Below are positions 53,333-62,688 of a stretch of DNA of 64,000 bases, one piece after another. Source of the stretch: an uncultured Alistipes sp. Lineage in GTDB: Bacteria > Bacteroidota > Bacteroidia > Bacteroidales > Rikenellaceae. The stretch's first letter is position 1. Every line of letters begins with the position of its first letter. The notes beneath the pieces were generated by a model. That model saw only the letters and a list, made by a program, of their open reading frames with translations, was not told where the DNA came from and did not search any database. Both the position numbers and the translations under genes were made by a program. The DNA lies in contig CALUMM010000004.1 of the NCBI GenBank assembly GCA_944321755.1, positions 1-64,000 on the forward strand, in the 5' to 3' direction.

Positions 53333-54550
53333 TTACCATGCCATGTTTTCTGCCACCATTTGCATATCCCGCATGATCGACGAGTCGAGGACCTTTGCAT
53401 AATGGCGCGTCATGTTGACATTGGCATGGCCGAGCATCTTGGCAACATTGTCAATCGTGGCGCCGCTGGCCAGCGTCAGGGTCGCGAACGTATGGCGTGC
53501 GCAATGCGTCGAGAGATTCTTGCGGATACCGCAGATATCGGCCAGCTCTTTCAAGTAGGAGTTCATCTTCTGGTTGCTGCATACGGGGAGCAGGACGCCG
53601 TGTACCTGACAGTAGGGGTGCTCCCTGTAACGGTCGAGGATCTTCAGCGCCTCGCCCAGCAGCGGAATGTGGCACATGCTTTTGGTTTTCAGGCGTGCCT
53701 TGCGGATCCATATCTTGTCGTGGAAATCCTTCACCAGATGTTCGGGTTTGAGTTGCTGCACATCCGTAAAAGCCAACCCCGTCAGACAGCAGAAGCAGAA
53801 GATATCGCGGACCTGCGCCAGCCGGGGAATCGAGATCTCCTTGTCGAGCAATGTTTTCAGTTCCTGTTTTTCGAGGAACTCCCGTTCGACGGGATCCAGA
53901 TGAAATCGGATCTGCGCGAAAGGATCTTTTTTCATCCAGTCTTTAGCAAGTGCTATTCTGATAATTTTCTTGAAATTTGCGAGATAGCGAGTTGTCGTGT
54001 TATGGCGGCAGTGCCGGACGGTCTTGAGAAAAAACTCGTAGTCCTCAATAAACTGCCTGCTTACTTCATCCAAATAACAATCCTCCTTTTGATAGGTTTT
54101 GCGCATAAATTCTTGAATCAAGCGTAGACAGGTCTCATACCGTTCAACCGTACCTGGAGCAAAATTGATCCCCATCAGCGCACGGCACTTGTCATTGTGT
54201 TCCCGGAAGACCTCCATCAGCGTATGACGGTCCGACTGGTCTTTGCCCAGATAGCGGTTCAGAATGATTCGTGCGGATACCTCCTTGTTGTCGAGTTCAA
54301 GGTCCCGTTGAATCCGCAGAATGTTGGCGGAAATGGCGTCCAGATACAGGTTCAAATCCTTTCCGCTGCGGCATTTTTCGTTGGCTTTTCCTTTGTTTGG
54401 ATTCCAGACGGAGGGATCAATAGACCGTTTGATTGAGGCGTCAGCACGTTCACCATTGATTGTCAGACGCATAAATACGGGGACAGTGCCTTTTTTGTTG
54501 AGTTTGTCCCGTCGGATGTAGAATAACAGGCTGAAAGTCGTTCTTTCCAT
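53333..54550 (-). CDS. tyrosine recombinase/integrase of a Bacteroidota mobile element
   Basis: A 405-residue site-specific recombinase. Order: arm-type DNA-binding domain (about 1-95, FYIRRDKLNKKGTVPVFMRL), core-binding SAM-like domain (about 105-200), catalytic domain (about 220-395) with STHCARHTFATLTLASG and LGHANVNMTRHYAKVLD (nucleophile Y384). The position usually held by the first catalytic Arg reads TGLAFTDV, with Ala; Bacteroidota integrases of the IntDOT group also lack this Arg. It stands 254 bases from the 3' end of tRNA-Ala, the usual place for an element inserted at a tRNA gene. Confidence 0.92.
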   Translation of the reverse strand: MERTTFSLLFYIRRDKLNKKGTVPVFMRLTINGERADASIKRSIDPSVWNPNKGKANEKCRSGKDLNLYLDAISANILRIQRDLELDNKEVSARIILNRYLGKDQSDRHTLMEVFREHNDKCRALMGINFAPGTVERYETCLRLIQEFMRKTYQKEDCYLDEVSRQFIEDYEFFLKTVRHCRHNTTTRYLANFKKIIRIALAKDWMKKDPFAQIRFHLDPVEREFLEKQELKTLLDKEISIPRLAQVRDIFCFCCLTGLAFTDVQQLKPEHLVKDFHDKIWIRKARLKTKSMCHIPLLGEALKILDRYREHPYCQVHGVLLPVCSNQKMNSYLKELADICGIRKNLSTHCARHTFATLTLASGATIDNVAKMLGHANVNMTRHYAKVLDSSIMRDMQMVAENMAW

Positions 54551-54552
54551 AG

Positions 54553-54632
54553 TTGCACCGGTTGCAGGATTACAAAATTAGTTGTCCGAGAGTCGCCTGT
54601 CAAGAGGAATATCGGTGCAAACAGGTGCAAAC
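54553..54632 (-). promoter_or_regulatory. possible integrase arm-type binding repeats
   Basis: GGTGCAAAC occurs twice in tandem (54614-54622, 54624-54632), and the inverted core TTGCACC occurs at 54553-54559, all between the integrase start and the tRNA. Short repeats next to an integrase gene can be its arm-binding sites or iteron-like operators; this is inference. Confidence 0.35.
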
Positions 54633-54748
54633 CAGGTTGTTGCTGATAATTCAGCGTTGTTTTCCCGAATTGAAGAAGGATACTGAATGGATTTCGGAGA
54701 GCCTGTTTTCGATGATCTTCGTGCTTCGGCAAACTCCGGTAACAACAA

Positions 54749-54780
54749 AATACCCTGCAAACCGAGGTTTGCAGGGTATT
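54749..54780 (-). terminator. tRNA-Ala terminator
   Basis: A perfect 15-bp stem (54749-54763 with 54766-54780) over a two-base centre, followed on the minus strand by TTTTGTTGTT. It lies 24 bases past the tRNA 3' end. Confidence 0.85.
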
Positions 54781-54803
54781 CGGCCATTTCCGGCCCTTTG
54801 GAG

Positions 54804-54878
<75 letters not shown>

Positions 54879-54888
54879 TTTGTGGGTG

Positions 54889-54896
54889 CAAAGATA
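54889..54896 (-). promoter_or_regulatory. predicted tRNA-Ala promoter, -7 box
   Basis: The minus strand reads TATCTTTG, 12 bases before the mature tRNA 5' end. Confidence 0.6.
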
Positions 54897-55095
54897 AACG
54901 GAATTTTCGATTCTGCAAAATTCCGCGGGAAAAACTTTGCGCGAATCTTGTGAAACGGATGCTTCCCGAGTTTTTCGACTTGTGCTCTGTAAAGGGCCGC
55001 TGCAAGCAGCTACAAGCCTCAACAAACCTCAACCAGCCGACATTCGGACTCCCCGACCCATCTCCGATTTGCTCCGCGCCCGGAATACCGACCGC

Positions 55096-56847
55096 TCAGA
55101 AGACACACCCTACCCACAATTGAACCGCATGACGCATCGCCCGGCCCGAATACTCCGTTCGGAACGCCTTGCTCCAGGTGTATTCCAGCGCAGCGAACCC
55201 CCGAATCGCCCGATTCTCCGGGTTAAATTCCCGACTCCCGAACCGGCGGCTCAGCCCCAGATTGACCGACAGATCGATCCGTGCGGCCGTCAGGTATTCG
55301 TACTCCTGCATGAGCCGGTCGTCGAGCGTGCGGGTGAGGGTTTCGCTCGTGCCTGCCTCCTCGTAACTCCCGTCCCTACAGGGATCGCCCGTTCCCGAAG
55401 CGTAGCCGATCCCCATCCCGAAGGTGCAGAGGTTCCGGCCCCGGAGGATATTGCGCTCTCCGGACGTCCGGAGATGCCACCATGCCAGTTCCTGATGCCG
55501 GTAGTCGGGATAGTTCGTGGCGGAGATCCTCCGGCGGTCGATCCCGCCGTCGAACACGCCCCGCCACGTAGGGACTCCCTGCGTCATGCCGAACTGCCCG
55601 GTGTAGCGCGCCGAAGCCGATTGCCGGACCCGGCTGCCGACCTCCGTCTGGCCGAGATAGAGAATGTAACTGCGTCCGATCTCCTCGTTCTGGACGGTAT
55701 AGATGTTCTCGCGGTTGTCGATACGCTTGCTGTCGACGGAGAGTTGCAGCGTATGGCGATGCCGCCCGCCGTTGTAATTCCAGACGCCGCGGTAGGCGAT
55801 ATCGCTCCCGTCGTGGTTGGAGTAGACGATCGTCGAGGGCGACGGCTTGCCGTAGTAACCCTTGCGCTGCCGGACGGAAATCTCGTTGAAAAACGTCATC
55901 CGCGGGGTGATCCGCCAGTCGAGCTGGAAGGCTCCGCCGTGGTACTCGTCGAAGAGCGGTTTGGTTTCGTTCTCTTTGGTATAGCCGTTTTCGCCGAAGG
56001 CCTCCCGCTTCCCGAAGAAGGCCCCGTAATCGAGCAGCGAGACGTAGATCTGATCGGTCTTGCCGTAGATCTTCAGCAGCAGGCTCTCGACCCGCCGACG
56101 GTAGGTGTAGTTCGCCCCGAGGGTGAGGGAGCGGCCGATGCGGACCTTCACGCCCGGACTGACGACCATCTCCATGAGCGAATTGACGTGTCGGAGGTCC
56201 TTGTGCTTCGAGTAGTTGGCCGTCATGTAGTCGAACCGGGCCCCGAGGGCGATCCGACGCGAAAGATCGAACCCGACACCTCCCGTCACGCGATAGGTTT
56301 CGAGGCGTTTGTTCCCGGCGTTTTCCGTCGAGAACTCCACCAGGTCGAACGGCGTCTGCTCCGGGTCGATGAAGCAGGAGCCGGACATGTGCTTCCCGGA
56401 GAAACGGCTGTAGCCGACCGCTCCGTGTACGGCGATGCGTTCGCTCAGCCGGTAGTAGGAGGCGGCCTCTACGCCGAATTCGAAACTGTCGTCCGACTCG
56501 TACCAGTTTTTCCAGTCTCCGTTCTCCTTGGCGGCGAAGAGTGCGGCTTCCGAGCATTTCGGCAGCCGGAAGCGGGTGAGTCCCGCGGCGTTTTCGCTGC
56601 GGAGCCAGCCTTCGTAAAGTTCCGCATCCCGGATACGGAGCCACGCTTCCGATGTCCCCGATGCTTCCGATGTTTCCGTCAGCCCGGTCAGCCCGGTTTG
56701 CCCGGTCGGAGTTGTCGAGGAGTCAGGGGTGTCCTGGGTATCCGGGATGGCCGGAGCAGTCGGGGCGTCCGACGCCGCCCGAACGGCGCCGAACGTCCCG
56801 ACCGTAACGGACCAGAGGAGCAACAGATGCCGGATCGATTGCTTCAT
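55096..56847 (-). CDS. DUF6850-type outer-membrane beta-barrel protein
   Basis: A 583-residue exported protein (signal ending AVRA). A low-complexity linker rich in Thr, Gly and Ser (about 45-65) precedes a predicted 14- to 16-strand barrel with alternating hydrophobic strands and charged loops (YRVTGGVGFDLSRRIALGAR, FQLDWRITPRMTFFNEISV), ending in the aromatic LWVGCVF. It is the last gene of the TonB-receptor/DUF4876/DUF6850 operon. A role as partner porin or receptor accessory is plausible; no substrate is known. Confidence 0.75.
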   Translation of the reverse strand: MKQSIRHLLLLWSVTVGTFGAVRAASDAPTAPAIPDTQDTPDSSTTPTGQTGLTGLTETSEASGTSEAWLRIRDAELYEGWLRSENAAGLTRFRLPKCSEAALFAAKENGDWKNWYESDDSFEFGVEAASYYRLSERIAVHGAVGYSRFSGKHMSGSCFIDPEQTPFDLVEFSTENAGNKRLETYRVTGGVGFDLSRRIALGARFDYMTANYSKHKDLRHVNSLMEMVVSPGVKVRIGRSLTLGANYTYRRRVESLLLKIYGKTDQIYVSLLDYGAFFGKREAFGENGYTKENETKPLFDEYHGGAFQLDWRITPRMTFFNEISVRQRKGYYGKPSPSTIVYSNHDGSDIAYRGVWNYNGGRHRHTLQLSVDSKRIDNRENIYTVQNEEIGRSYILYLGQTEVGSRVRQSASARYTGQFGMTQGVPTWRGVFDGGIDRRRISATNYPDYRHQELAWWHLRTSGERNILRGRNLCTFGMGIGYASGTGDPCRDGSYEEAGTSETLTRTLDDRLMQEYEYLTAARIDLSVNLGLSRRFGSREFNPENRAIRGFAALEYTWSKAFRTEYSGRAMRHAVQLWVGCVF

Positions 56848-56856
56848 GACGGGGAA

Positions 56857-58212
56857 TTACTCCTTCAGGCTGGCTTTCGCCCGCTGATGGAAGTCGTTGC
56901 TGCTGTTGTTCGTATCGAGATACAGGATGTGCGCGCCGTTCCGGATCGAGGCTTCGGCATCGATGCCGCTCGGGTCGGTCGACTGGGCGCCCTTGTAGTC
57001 GAGGGTTCCGAGTGCGTATCCGTAGACGATTTTTCCGGCATTTTCGCTCAAGGCTTCGGTAGCCTCCTTGTCGACGTTGCGGTAGATCGAGTATCCCTGC
57101 TTGTTGGTCAGCACGGCATAACCTGCGTCGAGAGTGGCCGTAAAACGGGGCAGCGATTCGGTTACGAAGTCGGCGCCGTAGATTTCGACGGCATCGAGGA
57201 TCCAGTCGTTGGGAATTTTGGTACAACCGTAGACGTCGTTGTTCTCCTTGCCGGGGAAGTAGTAGCGGTTTTGGGTATTCAGGCCCCAGGCGGCGGGGTC
57301 TTCGTCGCCGGTCGAGAAGATGAACATGGCGGGTCCGACGATGCTCACGGGCCAGGCATTTCCCTTTCCGAAGAAGACGGCCTTGAGGTAATTCTCGGTG
57401 GGAATCGACTCTGCGGGTGCAGGGTAGTAGAGGGTGTTGGAGAAGACCTCGGGGTCATAGGTGCAGTAATCGGCCCGGCTGAGGTCTACGGAATTCTGAT
57501 AGGTTGTGGTGTGGTTGATGGCTCCGCACAGCACGATCGAGGCCGAGGCGTAGGGTTCGAGTACGAGTTCTTTCTTCAGATACCAGTAGGCGCAGATCGT
57601 GGGGGTGTATCCGGCATCGGCGTAGAAGAGCTTTCCGTTGACGTAGTTGTTGATGGCGGTGTTGGCGTTGTAGGGGCCGGCCATGCCGACACAGAAGTTC
57701 CGGATTTCGGCCTTTTGGTCGGAGTTGTTGTAGATGACCATGTATTTGTCGTACTGATAGTTTCCCGATCCGTCGTCCTTCTGGCAGCCGCCGCTGTAGA
57801 CCTCCTTGATGAGGATCTGCCCGGCGCGGCTGGCCACGAGCTCCAGGTCGACGGTCATTCCTTCGCTCCAGGTTGCGGCGGAGACGACGACGTTCGATTT
57901 CAGGGCGTTGAGCGTGTAGGTGTATCCCTCCAGGCTGCGGCGGTCGGTTGCTGCGGCCTCGTAGATGCCTTCGGTGAGTTTGAAGGAGGCGGTTCCTGCG
58001 GCATCGGTTGTTGCCGTGGTGACGGTTCCGGAGCTGCCGTTGGTCATGCGGACCTCGATGCCTGCGACGGCCGAGAGTTCGCTCCCTTCGGGATAGACCA
58101 GACGCACGGATACGTCATAGGTGCGGACTTTGCCGCCGTTGTCGTCTTTGTCTTTGGTGCAGGCCGTTCCGAGGAGTGCGGCACATGCGAACAGGGTAAG
58201 CAATTTTTTCAT
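56857..58212 (-). CDS. DUF4876 surface lipoprotein
   Basis: A 451-residue lipoprotein (LLGTA-C18). An N-terminal carboxypeptidase-regulatory-like sandwich (about 30-120, VTTATTDAAGTASFKLTEGI) is followed by the DUF4876 region (about 135-451: QILIKEVYSGGCQKDDGSG, YDKYMVIYNNSDQKAEIRNF, LEPYASASIVLCGAINHTT, ENYLKAVFFGKGNAW), a lamin-tail-like fold. It ends ILYLDTNNSSNDFHQRAKAS. It sits between the receptor and barrel genes with gaps of 23 and 9 bases, so it is probably the receptor's surface partner. The substrate is unknown. Confidence 0.78.
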   Translation of the reverse strand: MKKLLTLFACAALLGTACTKDKDDNGGKVRTYDVSVRLVYPEGSELSAVAGIEVRMTNGSSGTVTTATTDAAGTASFKLTEGIYEAAATDRRSLEGYTYTLNALKSNVVVSAATWSEGMTVDLELVASRAGQILIKEVYSGGCQKDDGSGNYQYDKYMVIYNNSDQKAEIRNFCVGMAGPYNANTAINNYVNGKLFYADAGYTPTICAYWYLKKELVLEPYASASIVLCGAINHTTTYQNSVDLSRADYCTYDPEVFSNTLYYPAPAESIPTENYLKAVFFGKGNAWPVSIVGPAMFIFSTGDEDPAAWGLNTQNRYYFPGKENNDVYGCTKIPNDWILDAVEIYGADFVTESLPRFTATLDAGYAVLTNKQGYSIYRNVDKEATEALSENAGKIVYGYALGTLDYKGAQSTDPSGIDAEASIRNGAHILYLDTNNSSNDFHQRAKASLKE

Positions 58213-58235
58213 GGTTCTGTTTTTTATGGTTTTGG

Positions 58236-61200
58236 TCAAAGTTTCAAGCGCAGCGAGAGTCCGTAGTAGAACCGGGGGATGTAACTGCTTTCGAAGAGCG
58301 AGGTTTCGAGCCCGGTCCACGAGGAACGGACCTTTCCCATGTGGTAAAAGAAGTTGCGGGCGTAGAAGGTGACCGATGCGAATCGGCCGATCTCCTTCGT
58401 GAGGTTGAAGTTGATGGCGAAGGAGGCGGAGATGCGGTTTTCGTCGAAATAGTAGCTCGTGTTGCTTTTGACGACGAGCCGTGCGAGTTCCTGGTAGAGT
58501 GCCGGGTCGTTGTCGCGGGCCCATGCGAAGCGTTCGGCGAAGGGGATCTTCACGTCGGGGGCCTCCCAGGCGGTGTAGTATTCGGGATAGACGGCCACGT
58601 AGCGTCCCTTTCCGTAGAGGTTTTCGGCGCTTCCGAAGTAGTCCGACGCCGTGTCGAGCAGATAGCCGCGGGGCGATCCGTCGGCATATTCGCTCAGGTT
58701 CTGGCGGTAGTTGAGCAGCGAACTTTCGAGACGCAGGGAGAAGATCATCCGGATCTTCGGGATGTGCGTGACGACGGTCATGTTGAGGTTCATCTGCTTC
58801 TCCAGGGATCCGTTGCTCACGGAGGCCGATCCGGTGTAATAACCTACATATTTGTAGGGATTTCCGTCAGCCATCGACGACGAGGAGGAGAGCGTGGAGG
58901 CGCTTTCGGTAAGGTTGAGGCCCTTGTAGCGGTAGTAGTTTCCGTCGATGCGGATCTGGGTCCGCAGGGGCTGGATGCGGGCGAAGTCGACCGTGAAGTC
59001 GATGCCGGAGCGTTCGACGGGCGATCCGTTGGTGTACTGCGTCTGTGCGACGAAGGTGTTGCGTTCCTTGTATCCGATGACCTGGTCGGCGAAGGCACCC
59101 GTTCGGTCCGAGACGGTCACCACGCCGGTTTGCCGGTCGATGGAGTAGATGCGGTCCTGCGAGGGGATGGTGCATCCGGCTTCGAGATCGGCCTGGGTGG
59201 TGAGTTTGTAGGTGAAGGGGGTGTAGATCGTCCGGCTGGTGTAGGGGTTTAGGGTTCGGTTCCGGAAGAACGACACGGCAATCCGGCTTCCGAGGATCGT
59301 GGCTTCGGCGCCGATTTCATACTGGAGCGTGTACTGCCACTTCAGGTCGGGGTTGTAGGCCGGGGTCGTGGGTTGCGTGTAGTAGGCGTAGAAGGAGGTT
59401 CCGTCGGCGGTGGTCCCGGGCGCGAAGGCGAGGCGGTCGCTGTACGACGGGGCGGGGTAGAGGACCATGAACGAGGGCTGCTTGACCGACTTGCCCCAGC
59501 CGCCGTAGAGGCTCAGGCGGCTCACCGCAGCCTGTCGTTCCTCCCAGAGGGTGTATCGGGCGTTGATGCGCGGGGAGAGGTTGGCGACGGTCCCGTACTC
59601 CGAGCGGCGGATCCAGGTCATGTCGGCGCGCACCCCGGCGGTCAGTTCGAACGTCGACCGCCCGCCGACCGGCATTGCGAGGTGCTCCTCGGCGAAGAGT
59701 GCGGCGTTGTTCATGAAGGGGAGTTCGTCGTACCGGTACTCTCTCCAGGTCGGGGCGTAGCGCATATCCTCGTAATAGAGTCCGCGCCCGCGGTTTCCGC
59801 TTCCGGAGAGTTCGGCCCCGAGCATCACGCGGTTGTGCCCCCTGCCTGCATTCCGGGACCAGTCGGTCCGGGCCTTGAGGGCCCAGTTCAGGGGTTTGCT
59901 GTCGGTGAAGGAGCGCAGGTACCAGTACCCCGTTGGGCTGAGGATGATCCCGGCGTCGGGGTTGTCGTCGTACTTCTCGGCGATGTAGTATCCGGCCTCG
60001 GTGGTGTGGATGTAGGGTTGGGTCGAGGCGCTGTTTTTGTTTTCGTTCGTTTCGGAGCGCTTGTCGCCGTAGGAGACGGATCCCTGCAGCCGGAGGTTGG
60101 TGATCCAGCTCCGGTCGAGCAGCCACTCCATGCGGGCGCTGCCCCGGAATGCGTAGTCCCGGGTCCGGGTGTAGGTCTCCTTGAATTCGTCGGGATCGGC
60201 CTTCGAACTGTATCCTCCGATATTCCCTGCGGTCGAGAAGCTTACGCGGACAGGTTGGTCGCGGCGGTCGTAGAATGTTTTGGAATAGGTGAGATTCAGG
60301 TTGTTGCGTTCGTATGCCGTGTAGGGTGACGCGATGTCGGTGATCGAGCGGGTCCGTTCGGCATTGAGGTTTAGAATCCCGGTCTGACGGGCCCCCGGCT
60401 TCCCGAGTGCGAATCCTTTGCTGAGCGCGATCTGCCGGGTTTTCGGTTCGAGTGTCATCTCGACGATGAAGGGCGTTTTTCCCTTCCGGGTGTGGATTTT
60501 GACGATTCCGTTCGAGAGATCGCCGTACTCCACCGAGGGAATCCCGGTGACGACCTCCACCGATTCGATGTTCGAGACGCCGATGTTCCGCAGGTCGGCG
60601 CCTTTGGTTTCGGCGAGCGAGGTGTTGTTCTCCAGCCGGACGCCGTCCAGCTCGATGGCCGTTCCGAACGAGGCGTTTCCCATTTCGCTTCCGCTTCCCG
60701 CGTGGAGGGCGATTCGATTGGAGGCGGAGGCCAGATTCTGGTCTCCGACGCTCTTTCCGCCGGGGAGCAGCGTGGTGATGTGGTTGATGTTGATCATCTG
60801 GGCGTGCTCCAGCGTATTGCGGTCGATGACATAGGAGCTGCCCGCGGTTTCGGCGCGTTTCTGGGCGGTTACGACGACCTCGTCGATCGAGAGGTTCGCC
60901 TCCCGGAGCGGGATGTCGCAGCGGTTCAGGGTGTCGCGCCGGAGTTTCACCCGCACGACCTGCGCGACATACCCCAGACAGGAGACCCGCAGTTCGATTT
61001 CGGGTTCGGCGATCCGTGCGATGAGGTAACCCCCTTCGGCATCGGAGACGGCCCATTGTCGCGAGTCTCCGGCGACCAGCGCGGCTCCGCAGACGGCCTC
61101 ACCCGTGCGGGCGTTCGTCACGCGCCCCTCGATTCGGTATTCGCGCGGGGGTTGCGCCCCGGCTCCGCGGAGCGGGAGGGGCAGGGCGGCAGCGAGCAGC

Positions 61201-61274
61201 AGGAGGGCCGCCGCGAACGCCCGCACGGGTAGTCCGGATATTCGGTATGGGTTGCGTATCATCATGTTCGGCAC
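58236..61274 (-). CDS. TonB-dependent receptor of the DUF4876/DUF6850 operon
   Basis: A 1,012-residue outer-membrane receptor: signal peptide; carboxypeptidase-regulatory-like domain (about 45-120, RIEGRVTNARTGEAVCGAAL); TonB-box region LSIDEVVVTAQKRAETAGSS; plug (LLPGGKSVGDQNLASASNRI, LDGVRLENNTSLAETKGADL, GIPSVEYGDLSNGIVKIHT); barrel with large extracellular loops, ending FYYGLSLRLKL. The plug resembles siderophore/heme or metal receptors more than SusC: it lacks the SusC-specific YGSRGANGV. ATGs at 61265 and 61262 are alternative starts. A -7 box lies at 61347-61354. Confidence 0.9.
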   Translation of the reverse strand: MPNMMIRNPYRISGLPVRAFAAALLLLAAALPLPLRGAGAQPPREYRIEGRVTNARTGEAVCGAALVAGDSRQWAVSDAEGGYLIARIAEPEIELRVSCLGYVAQVVRVKLRRDTLNRCDIPLREANLSIDEVVVTAQKRAETAGSSYVIDRNTLEHAQMININHITTLLPGGKSVGDQNLASASNRIALHAGSGSEMGNASFGTAIELDGVRLENNTSLAETKGADLRNIGVSNIESVEVVTGIPSVEYGDLSNGIVKIHTRKGKTPFIVEMTLEPKTRQIALSKGFALGKPGARQTGILNLNAERTRSITDIASPYTAYERNNLNLTYSKTFYDRRDQPVRVSFSTAGNIGGYSSKADPDEFKETYTRTRDYAFRGSARMEWLLDRSWITNLRLQGSVSYGDKRSETNENKNSASTQPYIHTTEAGYYIAEKYDDNPDAGIILSPTGYWYLRSFTDSKPLNWALKARTDWSRNAGRGHNRVMLGAELSGSGNRGRGLYYEDMRYAPTWREYRYDELPFMNNAALFAEEHLAMPVGGRSTFELTAGVRADMTWIRRSEYGTVANLSPRINARYTLWEERQAAVSRLSLYGGWGKSVKQPSFMVLYPAPSYSDRLAFAPGTTADGTSFYAYYTQPTTPAYNPDLKWQYTLQYEIGAEATILGSRIAVSFFRNRTLNPYTSRTIYTPFTYKLTTQADLEAGCTIPSQDRIYSIDRQTGVVTVSDRTGAFADQVIGYKERNTFVAQTQYTNGSPVERSGIDFTVDFARIQPLRTQIRIDGNYYRYKGLNLTESASTLSSSSSMADGNPYKYVGYYTGSASVSNGSLEKQMNLNMTVVTHIPKIRMIFSLRLESSLLNYRQNLSEYADGSPRGYLLDTASDYFGSAENLYGKGRYVAVYPEYYTAWEAPDVKIPFAERFAWARDNDPALYQELARLVVKSNTSYYFDENRISASFAINFNLTKEIGRFASVTFYARNFFYHMGKVRSSWTGLETSLFESSYIPRFYYGLSLRLKL

Positions 61275-61346
61275 ATGGCGGAGTTTCCGTCCGGGACGGT
61301 CCGCGGAGGGCTTCCGGGCTCGTTTCCGGGGCTTTTTCCCGCCTCA

Positions 61347-61354
61347 CAAAAGTA
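61347..61354 (-). promoter_or_regulatory. predicted promoter of the TonB-receptor operon, -7 box
   Basis: The minus strand reads TACTTTTG (TAnnTTTG), about 73 bases before the receptor start. Confidence 0.55.
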
Positions 61355-61449
61355 GGTCCCGCCGCCGGGACCGGCAATCCCCAATAATGAGGGTAATCCG
61401 CGGGCCAATATCCCTACATTTAGGTATGGACAGCCGTTGTGATTCTCGT

Positions 61450-61457
61450 TATCTTTG
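61450..61457 (+). promoter_or_regulatory. predicted promoter of the lipoprotein/PepSY/ABC operon, -7 box
   Basis: The plus strand reads TATCTTTG, 61 bases before the lipoprotein start. It lies within 110 bases of the divergent receptor promoter, so shared control is possible. Confidence 0.6.
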
Positions 61458-61517
61458 CCCCGGTCAATGCGATCCGTCCCTTCGAGCCATAAGTATAACT
61501 TACCATAAATAAAAAAG

Positions 61518-62132
61518 ATGCAGAATATGAAAAAGATGATTTTCCACCGCATGATGCTGCTTGCCGGGTGTTGTGCGATTGTTGTTTTCCTCGGGTCCTG
61601 CAGAGGGGGCAACGCCTCGAAAAAGTCGCAGGACAACCTGTCGGCGGCTGCGGTGCAGTCGGGCGTGCTTGAGATCGACGATCTGCTGGCCGGGGCGGAT
61701 TCGCTGGTCGGGAAGACGGTCACCATCGAAGGGGTCTGCACGCACACCTGCAAGCACGGGGCGCGCAAGATCTTCCTCATGGGGAGCGACGATACCCGGA
61801 CGATCCGGGTTGAGAGCGGAGATCTGGAACGTTTCGACCCGCAATGCGTGAACCGGGTGGTTCGTGTCACGGGACGGCTCGACGAACAGCGGGTGGATGA
61901 AGCGTACCTGGCCCGCTGGGAGGCACAGGCGCAGGCCGGGACGGGCGAGACGCACGGCACGACCGAGGCAGGCTGCAGCACCGAGAAGGCGGCGCGCGGG
62001 GAGACGGGCAATAGCGTCAAGGAGCGTATCGCCGATTTCCGGGCCCGGATCGCCGCGCGTCAGGCTGCCGAAGGGAAAGCCTACCTGTCGTTCTACTTTG
62101 TGACGGCTTCGTCGTATGCGATTCAGCCGTAA
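61518..62132 (+). CDS. small lipoprotein with OB-fold-like domain and a Cys/His motif
   Basis: A 204-residue lipoprotein (VFLGS-C28). The middle (about 45-120) resembles an OB-fold: LLAGADSLVGKTVTIEGVC, then THTCKHGARKIFLMGSDDT, then FDPQCVNRVVRVTGRLDEQR. The C-x-x-x-C-x-H cluster could bind metal. The C-terminal part is a charged helix (VKERIADFRARIAARQAAEG) before a hydrophobic strand. It heads an operon with a PepSY-type protein and an ABC transporter; the last 17 bases overlap the next gene. ATGs at 61527 and 61533 are alternative starts. Confidence 0.6.
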   Translation: MQNMKKMIFHRMMLLAGCCAIVVFLGSCRGGNASKKSQDNLSAAAVQSGVLEIDDLLAGADSLVGKTVTIEGVCTHTCKHGARKIFLMGSDDTRTIRVESGDLERFDPQCVNRVVRVTGRLDEQRVDEAYLARWEAQAQAGTGETHGTTEAGCSTEKAARGETGNSVKERIADFRARIAARQAAEGKAYLSFYFVTASSYAIQP

Positions 62133-62682
62133 TGATTTGCGGCGTTGGAGCCGTCTGCTGCACCGGGATCTGTCCTATTTTTTTGCGGGTATGGTCCTGA
62201 TCTACGCCCTGTCGGGGATCGCGATGAACCACCGCGACACGTTCAACCCGCACTATTCGGTCACGCGGAGCGAGTTGACGCTCCGGGTCCCGGATGTGTC
62301 GGCGGATGTTTTTTCGCAGTCCGAAGCCGAGTTGCTGCTGGCCCGGGCGGGGATCTCGGAGCGCTACGTGAAGCACTACTTTCCGGAGGCGGGGACGCTG
62401 AAGATCTTCCTGCAGGGCGGATCGTCGCTGACGGTGGATGTGTCGAGCGGCGCTGCGGTTTTCGAGCGCTTGACGCGGCGTCCGGTCTGGAGTGCGCTGA
62501 CGCGCCTGCACTACAATCCGGGATCGTGGTGGACGCTCTTTGCGGATCTTTTCGGCGGCGGGCTGATCCTGATCACCCTCACGGGTCTCATCATCGTCAA
62601 GGGGCCGAAAGGCCTGTGGGGCCGCGGCGGTGTGGAGCTGGCTGCGGGAATCCTCATCCCCCTGTTGTTTCTCTTTATCTGA
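62116..62682 (+). CDS. PepSY-associated transmembrane protein
   Basis: A 188-residue inner-membrane protein. Helix 1 (about 20-38, YFFAGMVLIYALSGIAMNHR) carries the SGIAMNHR-type motif of PepSY-associated TM proteins; a periplasmic PepSY-like domain follows (about 45-125); a second helix with FGGGLILITLTGLIIVKGPK and a third short C-terminal helix end the chain. PepSY-TM proteins are often found with TonB receptors and iron or heme handling. It overlaps the lipoprotein gene by 17 bases and precedes the ABC ATPase by six bases. Confidence 0.78.
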   Translation: MRFSRNDLRRWSRLLHRDLSYFFAGMVLIYALSGIAMNHRDTFNPHYSVTRSELTLRVPDVSADVFSQSEAELLLARAGISERYVKHYFPEAGTLKIFLQGGSSLTVDVSSGAAVFERLTRRPVWSALTRLHYNPGSWWTLFADLFGGGLILITLTGLIIVKGPKGLWGRGGVELAAGILIPLLFLFI

Positions 62683-62688
62683 CACGCC

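Noticed and set aside
54937..58266. 1,109-codon plus-strand open frame opposite DUF6850/DUF4876
   Set aside because: Despite its length, it shows Val/Gly/Asp-rich shadow composition; the minus strand encodes exported proteins with proper signals.
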